NCBI GenBank assembly: GCA_900074885.1
Contig: FJUW01000004.1
Location: 3,012,578-3,076,577 of the forward strand
Direction: 5' to 3'
Length of the DNA stretch: 64,000 nt
From: Rhynchosporium graminicola
Taxonomy: Eukaryota; Ascomycota; Leotiomycetes; Helotiales; Ploettnerulaceae
Shown: piece after piece, positions 1 to 11,969 of the stretch
Position numbering within the stretch: position 1 is the stretch's first letter
Layout of the letters: each line of letters begins with the position of its first letter
Made by a program: the position numbers and the translations under genes
The notes under the pieces: model-generated
What the model was told of the DNA's origin: nothing
Seen by the model: only the letters and a program-made list of their open reading frames with translations
Databases searched by the model: none

Positions 1-326
1 CGGCGAGAGGAGATAGGAGGAACAAAGGATGGATAAGATTCGAATTGATGTCACATGACATTTAGTCACGGGACTTACCAATACAGCCTCCTTTGCCACT
101 TCTTGCTGATCTTCTTTTTCGGAACCAAGCCTTGCGCCCATACCCTGCCTGACTGCCATTTTCTCGAAATAGGAGTTGAGGGTGGTGTTATTTGCTGAAA
201 AGGAGGCGCTTGCGCTTGAGGTGGAGGTGGGTCATATTGTATGACGGGGGGTCTGCTACGTTCATCTCCAATATCACCCTCCTGATAGGGACCTTGCGCT
301 GCCGCATATGGTGGTCGGTTATTCAT
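1..326 (-). CDS. N-terminal exon of an unrecognised protein (partial)
   Basis: Only the first exon is inside the window. The ATG at 326 opens about 82 residues rich in proline and glutamine (PPPPQAQAPPFQQ), followed by a basic stretch (VPKKKISKKWQRR). The exon ends at 79 with a good donor (GTAAGT), and the intron runs off the left edge. A GTG 24 nt upstream is in frame but is not a likely eukaryotic start. The composition suggests a disordered, possibly nuclear or cytosolic N-terminus. There is no signal peptide. I do not recognise the family, and the exon alone does not allow a functional call. The main uncertainty is whether this is the true first coding exon. Confidence 0.5.
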
Positions 327-1573
327 CGTAGATCTGTTCGTGATATTCACGACAATAAGATATCGTAATGGGTTGGTAGGGCTGGATAATATAGAGGAGA
401 GGGCAGGAGAGAAGATTCAGCTCACGTCGAATGTAGAACAGGTGTACTCGTACAATAATTCAAAACTCAGCCCCCCCCCCTGCCACGCAACGCAACGCCA
501 CGACGTCGAAGCTTTTAGCTTGGTTGAGCCACAGGCTTATCCCTTTGGCATAAATAGCGCTTTGATGAGCTTGATATTGTATGCTCGTGCTCAGGACAAT
601 TGCTGATTGGTCGGTCTGTCTCTAGGATTTGAGGATGGGGTGAAGAGAATTATAGATAGTGTTCCGTTAAGATGCAGATGAACGTAAATTCGTTGTTGTC
701 TTGGCACCAATACGAATAGAGGTCCCTGCAATACGTGCATCGCACACCTCTTCCGGCAGTCTGCGGCTGATGCACGCGTATCATCACATAGATACCTAGG
801 TAATTATTATGTTGGGCGCTGTCTCGACTCAAATGGTATCAGAGGGCAACATATAACACTATCTACGTATCTCCAGTATATCATTTGAAAAGAGAGTCAG
901 GTGATAACTTGCCGTATGGCTTCCCTGAGACATCATAACGTTCATGAGAGCGTATGATATTTTTCTTGCTTACTAACCAGAACTTCTCATGGAATAAGTA
1001 CTATAATAAAGCATCAGATCTACGTGCGCTCTATCTTATTAATATACTATCTATTTCTGGCTTAGAAAGCTAGAAAGTTATTATAATTCATACCTCGCTT
1101 ACTGGAGTCTGAATACCTTAACACTACTGACAGACTCTATTAACCTAGGAGACACCAGGAGAGAGTCTGATCGTCCCTAATATTTCCTTGAAATTGAGAT
1201 CGAGCTCCTCTCAGAACTTGGATTCAATCGGTCCAGAATTTCACGAGAGCTGAGGTCTGTCTGCGAGGACTCCCTGATCACAAGATCATAACCTTACATT
1301 CTTTCGCCATGTCTAAGGATCCTGTTTGGAACATTTGCCTTTTTCAGAAATCTCAGTTAATAATTGAAAGAGCAGGGAGATACTTGGATTTATGAATGGA
1401 GCTTTTGGCTTCGAGCTGTGGCTCTCTTCACAGGATGCGATTGATGTCAGGAGAAACCATGAGGCAAATGAATACTTGTCGATTCCCGTTTTGGAAATCG
1501 TGCGAAATCATGCTCCTCAAATACACCGCCCTCACCCGTGCCAAGCACGGGTGCCTTCCTTCTTCTCCTGCAC
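327..1573. other. Intergenic, no gene seen
   Basis: This stretch has only short, unconvincing open frames. It contains a run of ten C at 471-480 and an AT-rich part around 840-1150. It probably holds the promoter of the leftward partial gene and the 3' flank of the glutathione transferase gene. Confidence 0.6.
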
Positions 1574-2468
1574 TCACTTGCACTCGAAGTAATTCTTCTG
1601 CAAAGTCTCATGCAGCCGACCAAACACCCCATCGTGCCATGTCTTGAACTCGTTCCACTCATCCTTTGGCATAGTAACCGAAAACATATTCAACCATCCA
1701 CCAACAATCAGATCTGCATAATTTGCCTCGCTCCCCTCCAGATACGGTCCATCATCATGGACTTTGAACAGTGCGGCCAAAGATGTCAAAGATCCGTTGA
1801 ACGCCATCAGAAGTTGGTGTCTGGCGTCACCCTGAATTGTCAGATCATCCCAAGACTTGAGATGTGCACGCTGGATGAAGAGGGCTTTTGCAGCTTCGGC
1901 AGTCTTTGGGTTGAACGGCAAGTACTGAGCGACAAGCACGATGAAAGATGAGAAGGTGGCGTCAACATGCATGTTGAATTTTGCATATTCTTCGTTCTTA
2001 GAGCCTTTATTAGAAGTCAAAGGGGCAAAGAAAGCTGTGTCTTGAGCAGGACTCTTGTAATCGAGTCCGGTACGGGTCGAGTCTGGTGGGAACAGGGAGC
2101 CACCTCGATTTGGCCATCTATCCTCGGCATAGTTGGCGATATCGAACGAGTCACCGATTACTTTTCCCGAAATGCTTTCTTCCAGTATGGGCAGCGTGTA
2201 AAAGTCGGAACCATCGTCGAATTTGCGGGTGGCTGGGCAGTTCAGTCCTTTACGAGTTTCCGGGATGTCAACGATATCGATCCACTAAATACCCAGCTGA
2301 TTAATACACATGTTGAAATCGTGAGATTCCAAGTCTACGTACCTTTGTCCGAAAAGGTGCCGCTTTGAAGTTGAGCGCGAGACGTGCTTTTGAAGGATTA
2401 GGTGCATACGTGCGAGGCTGTAAGGGCGATGAAATATCGTAGAAAGTTAGAAGGGAGTTGTCCTCCAT
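1574..2468 (-). CDS. Glutathione S-transferase, UstS-like fungal family
   Basis: The gene has two exons, 2468-2343 and 2284-1574, with a 58-nt intron (donor GTACGT, acceptor TTTAG, phase 0), giving 278 residues. The N-terminal thioredoxin-like half starts MEDNSLLTFYDISSP and continues with APNPSKARLALNFK, the opening typical of fungal UstS-like GSTs. Further on come the FYTLPILEE strand and the GDSFDIANYAEDRWP segment that lines the glutathione site. The C-terminal helical half includes the GPYLEGSEANYADLIVGGWL motif, a common GST_C hallmark. Members conjugate or exchange glutathione on small electrophiles; some sit in secondary-metabolite clusters, but no such cluster is visible here. It is presumably cytosolic, as there is no signal peptide. 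The substrate cannot be told from sequence. Confidence 0.85.
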
Positions 2469-3357
2469 TATGACGAAGGTGACAGAAGTCAACAGACGCT
2501 CAAAGGTGGTATGAAGGTAGGGTTCGGATACCGTTAACGACGGGAAGGTTGACCGATACCTTTACAGATATTTTGTGCCACGTTGAATTGCTTGGAAGGT
2601 ACTAGGTGCATCATGCAGCTAATTTAGTGCAACATTACAATTCAGTGCCTCAAAATGAAGTTGACAACTGATTGATCTTACAATTTAAATGACTCTGAAA
2701 TGAGCCATCGGGTTGAGATATGCATTGGAAGAGTACATTATCCCGGTTGTGAAAGGAGCAATGGTTTCCCAAATGTGATGATGTCTTGGCAGTTGGAGCC
2801 CTGGCACCTCCGTAAGAAGGAAGAACGAGACCTGTTCACAATTCCAGATTCAACCCCCAAAAGGGAAATCTCGTCTTCTTGGATCCGACAATACTTAGCT
2901 CTGAATTGGAAGATATGTAGTGTGAACTTGAAAATGAGCGTGGTGCCAATACAGTGCCATCTCGGGTAGGAACAGAGAATATTACATTTCTTGCTACACA
3001 CAGAATATGTCCTTGACTTAGTGATATAGAACCAAAGATCGAGGGAGCAAGTGTTTTTTTGGAATAAGATTGGCCTGCTCAATCAAAAGCCTTGGATGTA
3101 ACTATGTGGTGCGAACGTGATGACTGAATGATTCCAGGGACATAAGCCCCTTGACGTTCAACAACGATTGTATTGTTCGACGGCTGCAGGCAGGAAGGAG
3201 CAGAAGCCATTTCTCGTATCACGACTCCATCATACCGACACTCATCGTTTTGAAATCGATTCGCATTGCTCGACGATCCTACGGCTATATTCTCAGGAAG
3301 AGAAATCGAAATTCTCTCAGAAAATCCGAAATGGCGCATCATCATACCCAGCACTGT
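2469..3357. other. Intergenic, no gene seen
   Basis: The open frames on both strands here overlap one another and lack recognisable motifs or consistent splice sites. Nothing specific is supported beyond likely promoter sequence for the GST gene to the left. Confidence 0.5.
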
Positions 3358-3926
3358 TCAGCCCGTCAAATGAGCCAATCCTGGATTGAGTCTCGTCATC
3401 GCCTCCTGATATCTCTCAATGATGGTGCTCCTATCCGCAGCGAAGCTCTCTACAGATTTTTCAAGAGCCAGGATAGTCGGAGTGAAGAATGACGTGACCA
3501 TGCCTATGGGCTTCGTGTTGTTGGATCGGAGTTCGATTTCGCGCACGAGCTTGAACTTGGTGATGACGAATGCTAGCTGAACAGAGAGGAAAATATCAGT
3601 CTCTTGAGTACTTGAGGAAAAGGAAGCGGGTGAGGGAGTGCTTACGCCGTTGAGAAGTTCATTGACTGTTTGGAAGTCCCTGCCGAGGAGTCCTGTCGGT
3701 TCGGCTTGCTTCGTCATTCTGTCCAGTGCGAGGAGTGTATCGTCCCCTGTCAAGTTGGTGAAGTCAGTGGTTTATTTGTTGACATTTTTCCGCCGGGCGC
3801 ATCGATATTGGAAGTGTATTCATGTGAAGTGTCTTCCGAAGCATTGAAAGCCTACTTACACATCTGCGTACCCCACTCCGCCAAAGGGTCGATGGTCTCG
3901 TCGAGGCTGCGTGCAGTGTTCGACAT
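3358..3926 (-). CDS. Small helical protein of unknown function
   Basis: Three exons, 3926-3860, 3746-3646 and 3576-3358, are joined by introns with clean borders (GTAAGT..ACAG and GTAAGC..TCAG) and matching phases, giving a 128-residue protein. It starts MSNTARSLDETIDPLAEW and ends in GLAHLTG. It has no signal peptide or strong membrane segment. A mildly hydrophobic helix (ELLNGLAFVITKFKLV) and a heptad-like region (TILALEKSVESFAADRSTIIERY) suggest a helical bundle or short coiled coil. The precise fit of two introns, both of which carry stop codons or break the frame if retained, argues for a real gene. I do not recognise the family. Confidence 0.65.
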
Positions 3927-4634
3927 TTTCTGCGGGAATATTAGAGCATTCTAATCAAACTTCTAGGTATTCCTACGCTTGTGATAATTTATGTGCTCCG
4001 GAGATCGGAGAGGCGACCTGGGCTTTTGGTAATGGTGGTCGTGTCTTCCGTGTCTATCGTGTTTATTGTGCGAGGTGTTGTGGCTGCGCTTATGGCAGAA
4101 ATCGAAAGATGTAGACCAGCAAGCACTCGGTAACAGGTGCGCAGGAAGTATTAAATCTCCAATTTACCAAGCGACGATAAAGGTGAAAAGAAAGCAAGGC
4201 TGCCTAGCAACGCCAAGGTCCTGACTTTGTTTATAGACGATATCTCGCTTAGTGGTTGGCGTGTAGGCCCCAACTGCTGCTGTTGGATTGCGAGATGCAA
4301 AGACCAAATCTGATAAGTAGTATTTAATTACGTATACAGATTCGCTCCTTCGAAAGATATCATTCTGGCTATTCGGGTATACCATTATGAGCTGAGCAAA
4401 CTGCCGTGTGAATGTGGTATAATTAAGCGAGATCAAAACAAAGCTCCGCCGAAAAAAGATGGGCGCAAGTCCTGCGACCGTGGTCAACCACGACACAGGA
4501 AATTATCGACCTTGAAATCAGTAACAATTTGTTTCAACTTCAATCAATGGGATCAGAGAAGCACCGAGAAATTTGCGAAATGACTGCTATATTATGACAC
4601 CTGAAGAATTATGTATTAATTTATACGCTAAAGT
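3927..4634. other. Intergenic, no gene seen
   Basis: No supported gene. This is the promoter side of the small helical protein gene and the 3' flank of the CFEM receptor gene. Open frames here are short and show no family features. Confidence 0.5.
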
Positions 4635-6719
4635 TCACAGGTTCGCCCAACGCCCATTTCCCATCCTCGAATTATTGAAATAGCCATCTCCCTCCACCTC
4701 TCTCGCTATATGATGACTGGATGTTTTATCTCTTGACGTTGAAGTAGAGCCCATTTCCACATCTTCCGGAGTGTGCGACGCATCCACACGGCTCGACTGC
4801 TCGTAGCTCCGGCAACTAGGCGCGGGAAGATTGGATGGCTCGTAGTTTCGATAGCCAACATTTTGAATATCGAGTCCGAATATGGTGGGAAATCTTCGCG
4901 CTAGGAGAGAACGCATTGATGGAAGGTTCTAACATGGTTAATATTAGTGCAGATTTTTCCGCCATGAGATCATTTGGGAGGCGAATTTTTGGTAGATGTT
5001 TTGGGAGAATGAGTCTTACGGGGATAATAACAGACACGTCTGCGAGGATAATGTTAGTCCAGTTATAGAATCTGGGAAGAGTGAATGGCGCAGTTGTAGA
5101 GAATCAGAGCTTGCCGATAGACATGTATAGGGAAATACCCGCGGAAAAGGAAAGGCACCCAATGGCGGAGCAAATAGATACACTTACAAATTTCAATAGC
5201 CGTCCAGTAAATCGCGTCAACAAAATCTCCTAGAGAGAACTTAGTACCAAAATGATACCAGACGAAGATTATTCTTACGTGTCGGGTTCCTGCTGTCATC
5301 CGAGAACTTATGAACCTTGCAGATGCGTACAATTGAGCAAACACAGATACTGATAGTAATTAGTACGTATTATATAATCAGGAAGACCTACTTACAAGAA
5401 CCCGAGAGAGAACATGAAAATGACGTGTATTTTCTGTTTGAGGCTCACCCGCAGTCGGAAAAGCCATGGAATCGGAAGCAAAAGGATAACTACGTCTTGG
5501 GTGATGTTGATGGCGGCACTCGCATATGCTTGAGCATTCAAGCTTAGACATCGTTTTCTACCACCATCTTTTCCCCATCCGAAATAATTAAGCGATATAG
5601 GAACGCATTGTAATAGTGCTGTTAACATGAATAAGGTGGTGTTCAAGGCTACCCATGCCAGAAGGACATAACAGGTAATTCGAATCCTTTTGTACGGGAA
5701 GATTCTTAGGTAGAAGGTAATGATCGCGATCTTGGAAAGGCCTAGAATGAGGATGTAGACGAGTTCGTCCCAGAAGAATATCTGCGGTTTTTTAGTATGC
5801 TAAGATGTGTTGATGGCAATTGACCTACTCCGAGAGCAAGAGGCAAATTGCCGACGCTAGTAGCAACATAGTCAGCAAATGCTCGCACAATAAATTTATC
5901 ATAGCAGAAACGCCTCAAAGAATACAATAGCGTGGAAAGCAGGTGCAATCTTACTCCCAAGCATCGAGACCGAAACCATATGCTACGCACAAGGATCCAA
6001 GTGTAGCGAAGATGAGTAAAAAAAACTGTCCGGTCAGAATCTGATATTGAGATTGGGATTAGAACACAAACATTGATCACAACCATAACCCAGTCATCCT
6101 GGCTGAATCTACCATCGGATTTCCATCTAAGCAAATAAAGGTTAGCGGCTGAAGCTGTAAGCGAAGAAGGAAATTGGTAGAAAGCTCGGCGGAGGGTGCT
6201 AGATGTGTGAAATTTTTAGAATCCAAATAAGCTGTAAGGCTTGTGATATGAAAAGATAAACTTGCTTGAGATAAAGACGCAGGTTGACAGTGATTGATGC
6301 TAAAGCTCCGAAGGCAACAGTGGAAAGCAGCTGCGGCTGGCGTGACGGCCTCTGCCTTATACAGAGTTCATTTGTGAGCCTTGTCACCTCTTGAAACTGG
6401 TCAATGATGTCGTTCCTTAAATATGGGCGCCGAAACTGACCCCATGATTCTTTCCTAGGACAGCCTTCATATATGCAGGAGTTGGAGTTATCCGATATAG
6501 ATAAATCTGCGCAGACGCAGCTGATTCCCAAGCTGATGTTGCCATTTATGGGTCTGCAAGACGATAGACAGTCGAGCTATAGATCGTATGAGTTATGAAT
6601 TTGTATTCCAAGGAATGTTGACTTACACTGCAACTGGGCAGTTTGATTTCATACTGGGTGATGTTTAAAGCCGCGACATATGGGACAAGGAAGAGTAAGC
6701 TACCGGCGGAGATTTTCAT
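4635..6719 (-). CDS. PTH11-type seven-transmembrane receptor with CFEM domain
   Basis: Eleven exons: 6719-6627, 6576-6441, 6389-6266, 6126-6072, 6025-5955, 5856-5829, 5781-5396, 5349-5279, 5229-5188, 5039-5020, 4928-4635; 439 residues. A signal peptide (MKISAGSLLFLVPYVAAL) leads into a CFEM domain with eight cysteines at 30, 34, 38, 51, 53, 65, 70 and 86. Seven hydrophobic segments of the fungal rhodopsin-like (SAT4/PTH11) type follow, with RFSQDDWVMV, the FFWDELVYILILGLSK helix, an extracellular loop rich in C and G, and LPIPWLFRLRVSLKQK. The tail (about 90 residues) is polar and cytoplasmic. Known relatives such as Magnaporthe Pth11 sense surface cues upstream of cAMP/G-protein signalling; the ligand here is unknown. 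The 51-nt intron 6440-6390 would read through in frame, but removing it gives the Cx15C spacing expected for CFEM. The intron 6265-6127 uses a GC donor (GCAAGT). Confidence 0.88.
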
Positions 6720-8381
6720 AGCGGACTCCAGGACCTGTCTTCGAAAAACAACGCATGGGTACTATCATACAAGGTCGAATGGAGTCGATTGTTCTGCTAT
6801 CCCTGAGCTTGGAGATGACTTTACATCCAAGTGGAGAATGTTAGAAGTCAAATTTTCCATTACACTGGGGCATCGTGAGATAAAGATGTCTTCCCAGAAC
6901 TAGGAGTCGTCAGCGACGAAGGCGAAGCGAACATCTAAGAATCTTAGGGTTTGGTAAAGCGATGACCCAGATGCACACAGTCGGGAAAGACGCACCGCAC
7001 CGGCTTTCCAAGCGTGCACAAATGAACCGGCATCCTTTTGTCAGTTTGGAAACCTTATACCAGTGTTTGACCAATGGTATATGGTCAAGTATGTCTGTGT
7101 GGCAAGAAGTTTCAAGCAAGAGACTACAGCAACAGGGACGTGCTCGTAGGTTGAAACATCCAGTCAAGCTGTTCCTTGGTCAGTTGATCATTTGGTCTAC
7201 ATATCGGCTGTATTATTCAGGATAGAGTTCTGGAACGGTTGACTGAAGCATGACTGACAGCTCAATTTGAAGACTACAAAACTGTTATTTCAATGATGGG
7301 CACGGTCAGGCTTGCAACTTGTTAGTAGCATTGGCAGTTAAGGACTATGCTGAAAACACTGACTAAACCGGACCAGCCTGGTTGACGCATCTTCCAATAA
7401 AGGGTCTCGAAAGATCATGATAGAGAGTAATCCTTGGGTCTCGCTGCTCGGTATGCGTACCCATTTACGATTACCGCGAGACAAGGAGCGCCTTGAAGAA
7501 AGCCGCAACCGCTGCAGAGCGAGTGGCTGCCTCGCGGTGAAGCTAATTGAGAACAGACCCTCTGTGTACCGTAGACAAGAACTAGCAGGAGATGATCTCT
7601 GACGCTTCGAACTTCAAAGTCTTAGATATCTTCCAGTATTAAGCTTAGGTATATTATACTTAGCGTACTGGCAGTCCTATGTTGCTTTGGCCGGTTGCGT
7701 ATGAGTGTCTAGACAAGAATCTATATCCGGACATGTCAGTCTGTTCGAGAACAAAAGCATTGACAGGATAAGCCAAATGACATTCGCTATGCCGGTTCCG
7801 GCGAAGTAGGAGCGACATCGTACACTTCCCCGAGAATATCCTTTCTCCGGATACAGTCAAAAGACCAATAAAGTTTCGCAAATGCAGCAACTCGAGCTAT
7901 CTGCGCAATTGCATGATCTTCGACTTGATGCATCATGCAGCATGATGGACTCAGATTTGGATATCGAGAACTTGAAGAATTGAAGCAGAACTTCATGGCT
8001 GTATGGGTCAAGAAATGATAAGCCCCTATCGACCGCCCGGCTTCGATGCCCGTGTGCTGTTCTTCAAGTGGCACGGCCCTGAGACCCCGAGGTGAAAGTG
8101 ACAGCGTAGGAACTAATGATCCTCGAACTCAAAACGGATGATATTCACGCATCCATAGGGAAAATTATGCTACAGTCGGAAGCCATGTCAACCCCGAAAA
8201 TCCACATTTGTGCTGTTATTGTTGTTGTTGTTCCCATCTCGTCTCCAGATCTGTAAATATCTAGCCGAGGTTGGGCTAGACCCCACTCCCAACGACCTTC
8301 AGCATCGCATGTCGCATCCAAACACCACAACACCTCATATGTCCTCTGCACCGTAACCGTAACAGTAAATATATCAGCCTG
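6720..8381. other. Intergenic, no supported gene
   Basis: About 1.7 kb between the receptor gene and the reductase gene, which are transcribed away from each other, so both promoters lie here. Several open frames of 60-95 codons occur on both strands, but none shows a recognisable domain or a consistent splice model. Confidence 0.5.
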
Positions 8382-9608
8382 ATGCCCGTCAGCATTCTTA
8401 TTGTTGGCGCCGGAGCCATTGGGGCTTTTTACGCCAGGTAGGTCCAAGCGCGACTATTTCCCAGTCTACGAGCCTCTACCAAGCTATTATGATGTTTTGT
8501 TCAAACTAAATCGAGTCCAGTCGTCAAGACCTCTGCGACGATGAGATCAAATCGCAACCTGAACATAGCACGGTCCCCTCTACATGATGAGAAAGCCAGC
8601 TTTGAGTGCTCCGCAAGGCAAGGATACCTAACTGACTTATGCAGTCGTCTTGCCCAAGTCCCCGACACCCAAGTTTCCGTTGTTTGCCGATCAAACTACA
8701 AAGCTGTGCACGCAAATGGATTCGCGATGTCTTCACCAAAATATGGGGACGAAAAATTCATCCCTTACGAGACATTTGCCAGTCCGAAACAGGCGGTCGA
8801 GTCGAAGCTCAGCTGGGATTTTGTAGTCATAAGCACGAAAGCATTAGCAGAAGATGCGTCTGGTATTTTGGTTGGACTGGTCGAGGAAGGACGTACGACC
8901 ATAGTATTGATTCAAAACGGATTGGGAGTGGAGCTATACTATGCAAATCGGTTCCCATCTGCACCAATCCTCAGCGCAGTTACAATAGCCAGTGCAGCGC
9001 AGACATCGCCTGGAGTCATCAAGCATAATCGCTGGACGAGGATAAGCATTGGACCCTACCTACCCGATGCAAGCACGGCGACAAGCAACTCACTGGGAGA
9101 GAAAGCATGCGGAAGTAACAAGAAGTTTGTGCAGTTATTGAAGGCGGGAGGCATTGCGGATGCCGAGGAGTACTCACACGCAAAGTTGCAAATGGTACGA
9201 TGGCACAAAATTGCCATCAACGCGAGCATGAACCCATCTGCAGTTCTTTCTGGTGGATCAACAAACAACGAGATGTCCGTGGATCCGGAAATGTACATTC
9301 ACCTGAAAGGTGTCATGGATGAGGTGATAGCTACGGCAGAGAAAGTCTTGGGGACCCCCTTACCAAAAGAATTCGCATCCAGTGACGCGATACTGAAGAG
9401 TACCCAGAAAAATACTAGTGGCAGCAAAGCTAGCATGTTGCTTGATTGGGAAGCAGGTAAAAAGATGGAGTTGGAAGTCATCTTGGGCAATCCCATAAGA
9501 ATTGCTAGGGCAAAGGGATATGAAATGCCCCGGCTTCAGACTTTATACGCACTCTTACGGAAGGCGGAGGAGAAGAGAGAGCAGTCACAGAGCAAGAGCA
9601 GACTTTAA
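8382..9608 (+). CDS. Ketopantoate reductase family protein (ApbA/PanE)
   Basis: Two exons, 8382-8437 and 8645-9608, encode 339 residues. The first exon carries the Rossmann NADP-binding strand and loop (ILIVGAGAIGAFYA); the intron has donor GTAGGT and acceptor TGCAG and is long for this window (207 nt). After splicing the fold continues with SRLAQVPDTQVSVVCR, the DFVVISTKA strand and IVLIQNGLGVE, all typical of 2-dehydropantoate 2-reductase. The C-terminal ApbA_C half has KIAINASMNP and a closing DWEAGKKMELEVILGNP segment. The founding enzyme reduces 2-dehydropantoate to pantoate with NADPH in CoA synthesis. Fungi carry several paralogs, so the actual substrate is uncertain. An in-frame ATG at 8541 inside the intron would skip the GxGxxG loop and is therefore unlikely. 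Confidence 0.85.
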
Positions 9609-10433
9609 CGATGCAGCATTGTTGTAAGCATTCCACCTTGAGTATAAGCAATTTGAGCCTCAATCAAGGCACCGCCGAGTAATTGCAGATGGGAGCAAAC
9701 GTGATCTTTGACAGGTCTTGAATCGCGGACGCCTCGCTCGAGAACATCGGGCGGAGCATCCGGTCATTTCGCCGACGTTCATTGAAGGTTCATCTCGATC
9801 CTGGCTGTGCTTTATCCGCGGGATCTCAAAGATAAATCTTATTCCGAGCTTGGACCTAGGGTAAAAGTTCAATTATTCTGTAGCTTTTCAACTTGCATGG
9901 GTACGAATAGGGATGGAAGAAAGCGTAGGATCTCATCCTTATATACCTATCGAGCTATGTTAAGCAATCAGCCACAGCAGGATGTTGATGTTCCGTAGTC
10001 CTGGACGTACAGCGAAGATGGTTGAAATGATTCAAGAGAACTAACTCACCAAGACTACCACCTACCTATCGCTCTCTCCTATTTTTGCGTGATCATCCAC
10101 TGCCCGCTAAACCGTATTAGGCTAGTGCCATCCTGAGCTAAATTGCCATAGACAGTGTTACCAATACGATTCAAGCTTCGTTAAATTCTCCTTCGAATCT
10201 CCGAACCTCCAATCAACTTTCGCGGCTTTGTCTTGAATGAATCTATGCCATCAGCGTTCCAGTGAGTTTACTCCGTGTCCTGCGCATCCTCTCGACGTCT
10301 TTCAAGAGAAGTGCAGCTCTGCAACTCGCTATTCACGCCAATTTAACTCGAAACTTCAATAAAATCATTCTTGAAGCTATCGAAGACTTCTGCTAATAAT
10401 CATCTCTCAAGCACATTCAAGCTTGTACCAGCA
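9609..10433. other. Intergenic and likely 5' UTR of the next gene
   Basis: No gene is supported. The last few hundred bases are pyrimidine-rich with CT and CAA runs, as in fungal 5' leaders, and an open frame continues upstream of the chosen ATG at 10434 only from a TTG, so that extension is not used. Confidence 0.5.
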
Positions 10434-11690
10434 ATGGCATCCGCGAATCCTCCTCGACAGCCAGCCCCGATCTTACCGCCCTCGACGCCATCGAACACTT
10501 CGTCGCGACCCGGGAGTCAACATGGTCCCTCTCCAGCGAACAACCAACAACAGGACACTCCCACCCCGACGCCTACCTCGGAAGCGCGCATGAATCCTCC
10601 ACCCCTTCCGCGCCCCGTCAACACTCCAGCCCGCGAAATGCGCGAAGAGTCGGTGGCCTCAACCGCGGGAGGAAGCAGTTCGCGCAAACCGCGACAAAAT
10701 CTTGAAGAGCGCGACCATATTCTAATGTTGACACATTGTTATGATCAGAGGGCCAATTTCAAGGAGGGGACCAAAGCTCAATTCTGGACCAATGTGAATA
10801 CAGCTTTTCAACGTGATACTGGGAAGGTATTGGCTCAGATGAGCGCTTCGGTGGCCAGACTGGTAGAGGCTAGAAGAAGGCAGATCTCGGACTGGGAAGC
10901 TGGTGTTATTCCCCAGAAGCCCGGAGGAGAGTTGAATGAAAGACTGGACCAATGGATGGAGTTCCTCAAGGTGGAAGACGGAGACAACGAGGCCGAGAGA
11001 ATGAAACAGGTCGATGCTAGGAGGAAGATTGAAGAAGCGAGGAAAGAGGCAAGGAGACAAGCAATTGCTGCGGAAGCATTGGCAAATGCTTCCGCTCCAG
11101 ATATGAATACATACCTTGGACCTCCACCTTCGAATCAACCCCCACCTCCACCTGTGGCTCAAATGGGACATGCTCCTCGTCCGAACAGTCAACCACATCC
11201 ACTACATCGCCAGCAACCTCCACCTCCACCCCCTGTCCATTATTCACAGCAAGCACACCCCCACCAATATTCGCCTGCTGAGCACCACCAAGAAATGGTT
11301 GTAGCAAATGGTGAGCAAGACATTAACGGAAATCGCCCCCATAAGCGCAAGCGCGGCAACGAACGCACCCTAACCCGAGAACTCCAAGACCAACTTGCGC
11401 AACAACAATGGGAAGCGCAACAGTTCGCCCTAGCACACCCCCCATCACCTCCTCGTCGAGTAGTGGTCGAAGGCACCCTGACGAAAGATGACTGGAAAGA
11501 CATCATGGGTAATGATGCACGCCTACGTACCCTCGAGAATAAAGTTGATAAAATTGAGTTAATTGTGAGCCAAAATAACAAATTACTGTTGCAGCTGCTG
11601 CAGAATCAGAGCAAGGAGCGGAGTAAGAGTGCAGATGAAGGGAGGGGACCGGTTCATCTTGAGGAGGATTTTGATAGGGATTATCTGTGA
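10434..11690 (+). CDS. SANT/trihelix-like protein with coiled coil, probably nuclear
   Basis: A single exon encodes 418 residues from ATG 10434 (MASANPPRQPAP). Residues 1-90 are proline-, serine- and glutamine-rich and disordered. Residues about 95-170 form a compact segment (ERDHILMLTHCYDQRANF, then FWTNVNTAFQRDTGK and SVARLVEARRRQISDWEAG) that resembles the three-helix Myb/SANT or trihelix arrangement of some fungal regulators. A charged helix follows (KQVDARRKIEEARKEARRQ), then long polyproline runs, a basic patch PHKRKRG that could be a nuclear localisation signal, and near the C-terminus a leucine-rich coiled coil (LRTLENKVDKIELIVSQNNK). I infer a DNA- or chromatin-associated factor but do not recognise a named gene. 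Confidence 0.75.
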   Translation: MASANPPRQPAPILPPSTPSNTSSRPGSQHGPSPANNQQQDTPTPTPTSEARMNPPPLPRPVNTPAREMREESVASTAGGSSSRKPRQNLEERDHILMLTHCYDQRANFKEGTKAQFWTNVNTAFQRDTGKVLAQMSASVARLVEARRRQISDWEAGVIPQKPGGELNERLDQWMEFLKVEDGDNEAERMKQVDARRKIEEARKEARRQAIAAEALANASAPDMNTYLGPPPSNQPPPPPVAQMGHAPRPNSQPHPLHRQQPPPPPPVHYSQQAHPHQYSPAEHHQEMVVANGEQDINGNRPHKRKRGNERTLTRELQDQLAQQQWEAQQFALAHPPSPPRRVVVEGTLTKDDWKDIMGNDARLRTLENKVDKIELIVSQNNKLLLQLLQNQSKERSKSADEGRGPVHLEEDFDRDYL

Positions 11691-11969
11691 GCGGCCCACT
11701 CCCCAGTTCGTCATTTAGGTGAGACATACTGAGATTTCGTGAGGTCGGGACAATATCCTAAGACACCTTTACCGATTACTTGATCGGATCAGCCGATATT
11801 CTGTTGAGTTCGATATTATGTTACGCAAGAGGTCGGATTTCTTGTTAATAAATGCGAACTTGCGACTGCACGCCTACCGATACCTTCTCTACATTTCGAT
11901 ACATTCCGTACCAAAAGGTACGATCTCGATATTCCTTACGAGCTCGTAAAGTCCACCTTCCAACCCAAA

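Noticed and set aside
8541..8644. An upstream ATG giving a 355-codon uninterrupted reductase frame
   Set aside because: It would lose the NADP-binding GAGAIG loop, which is encoded by the exon at 8382-8437 and joins cleanly by splicing.
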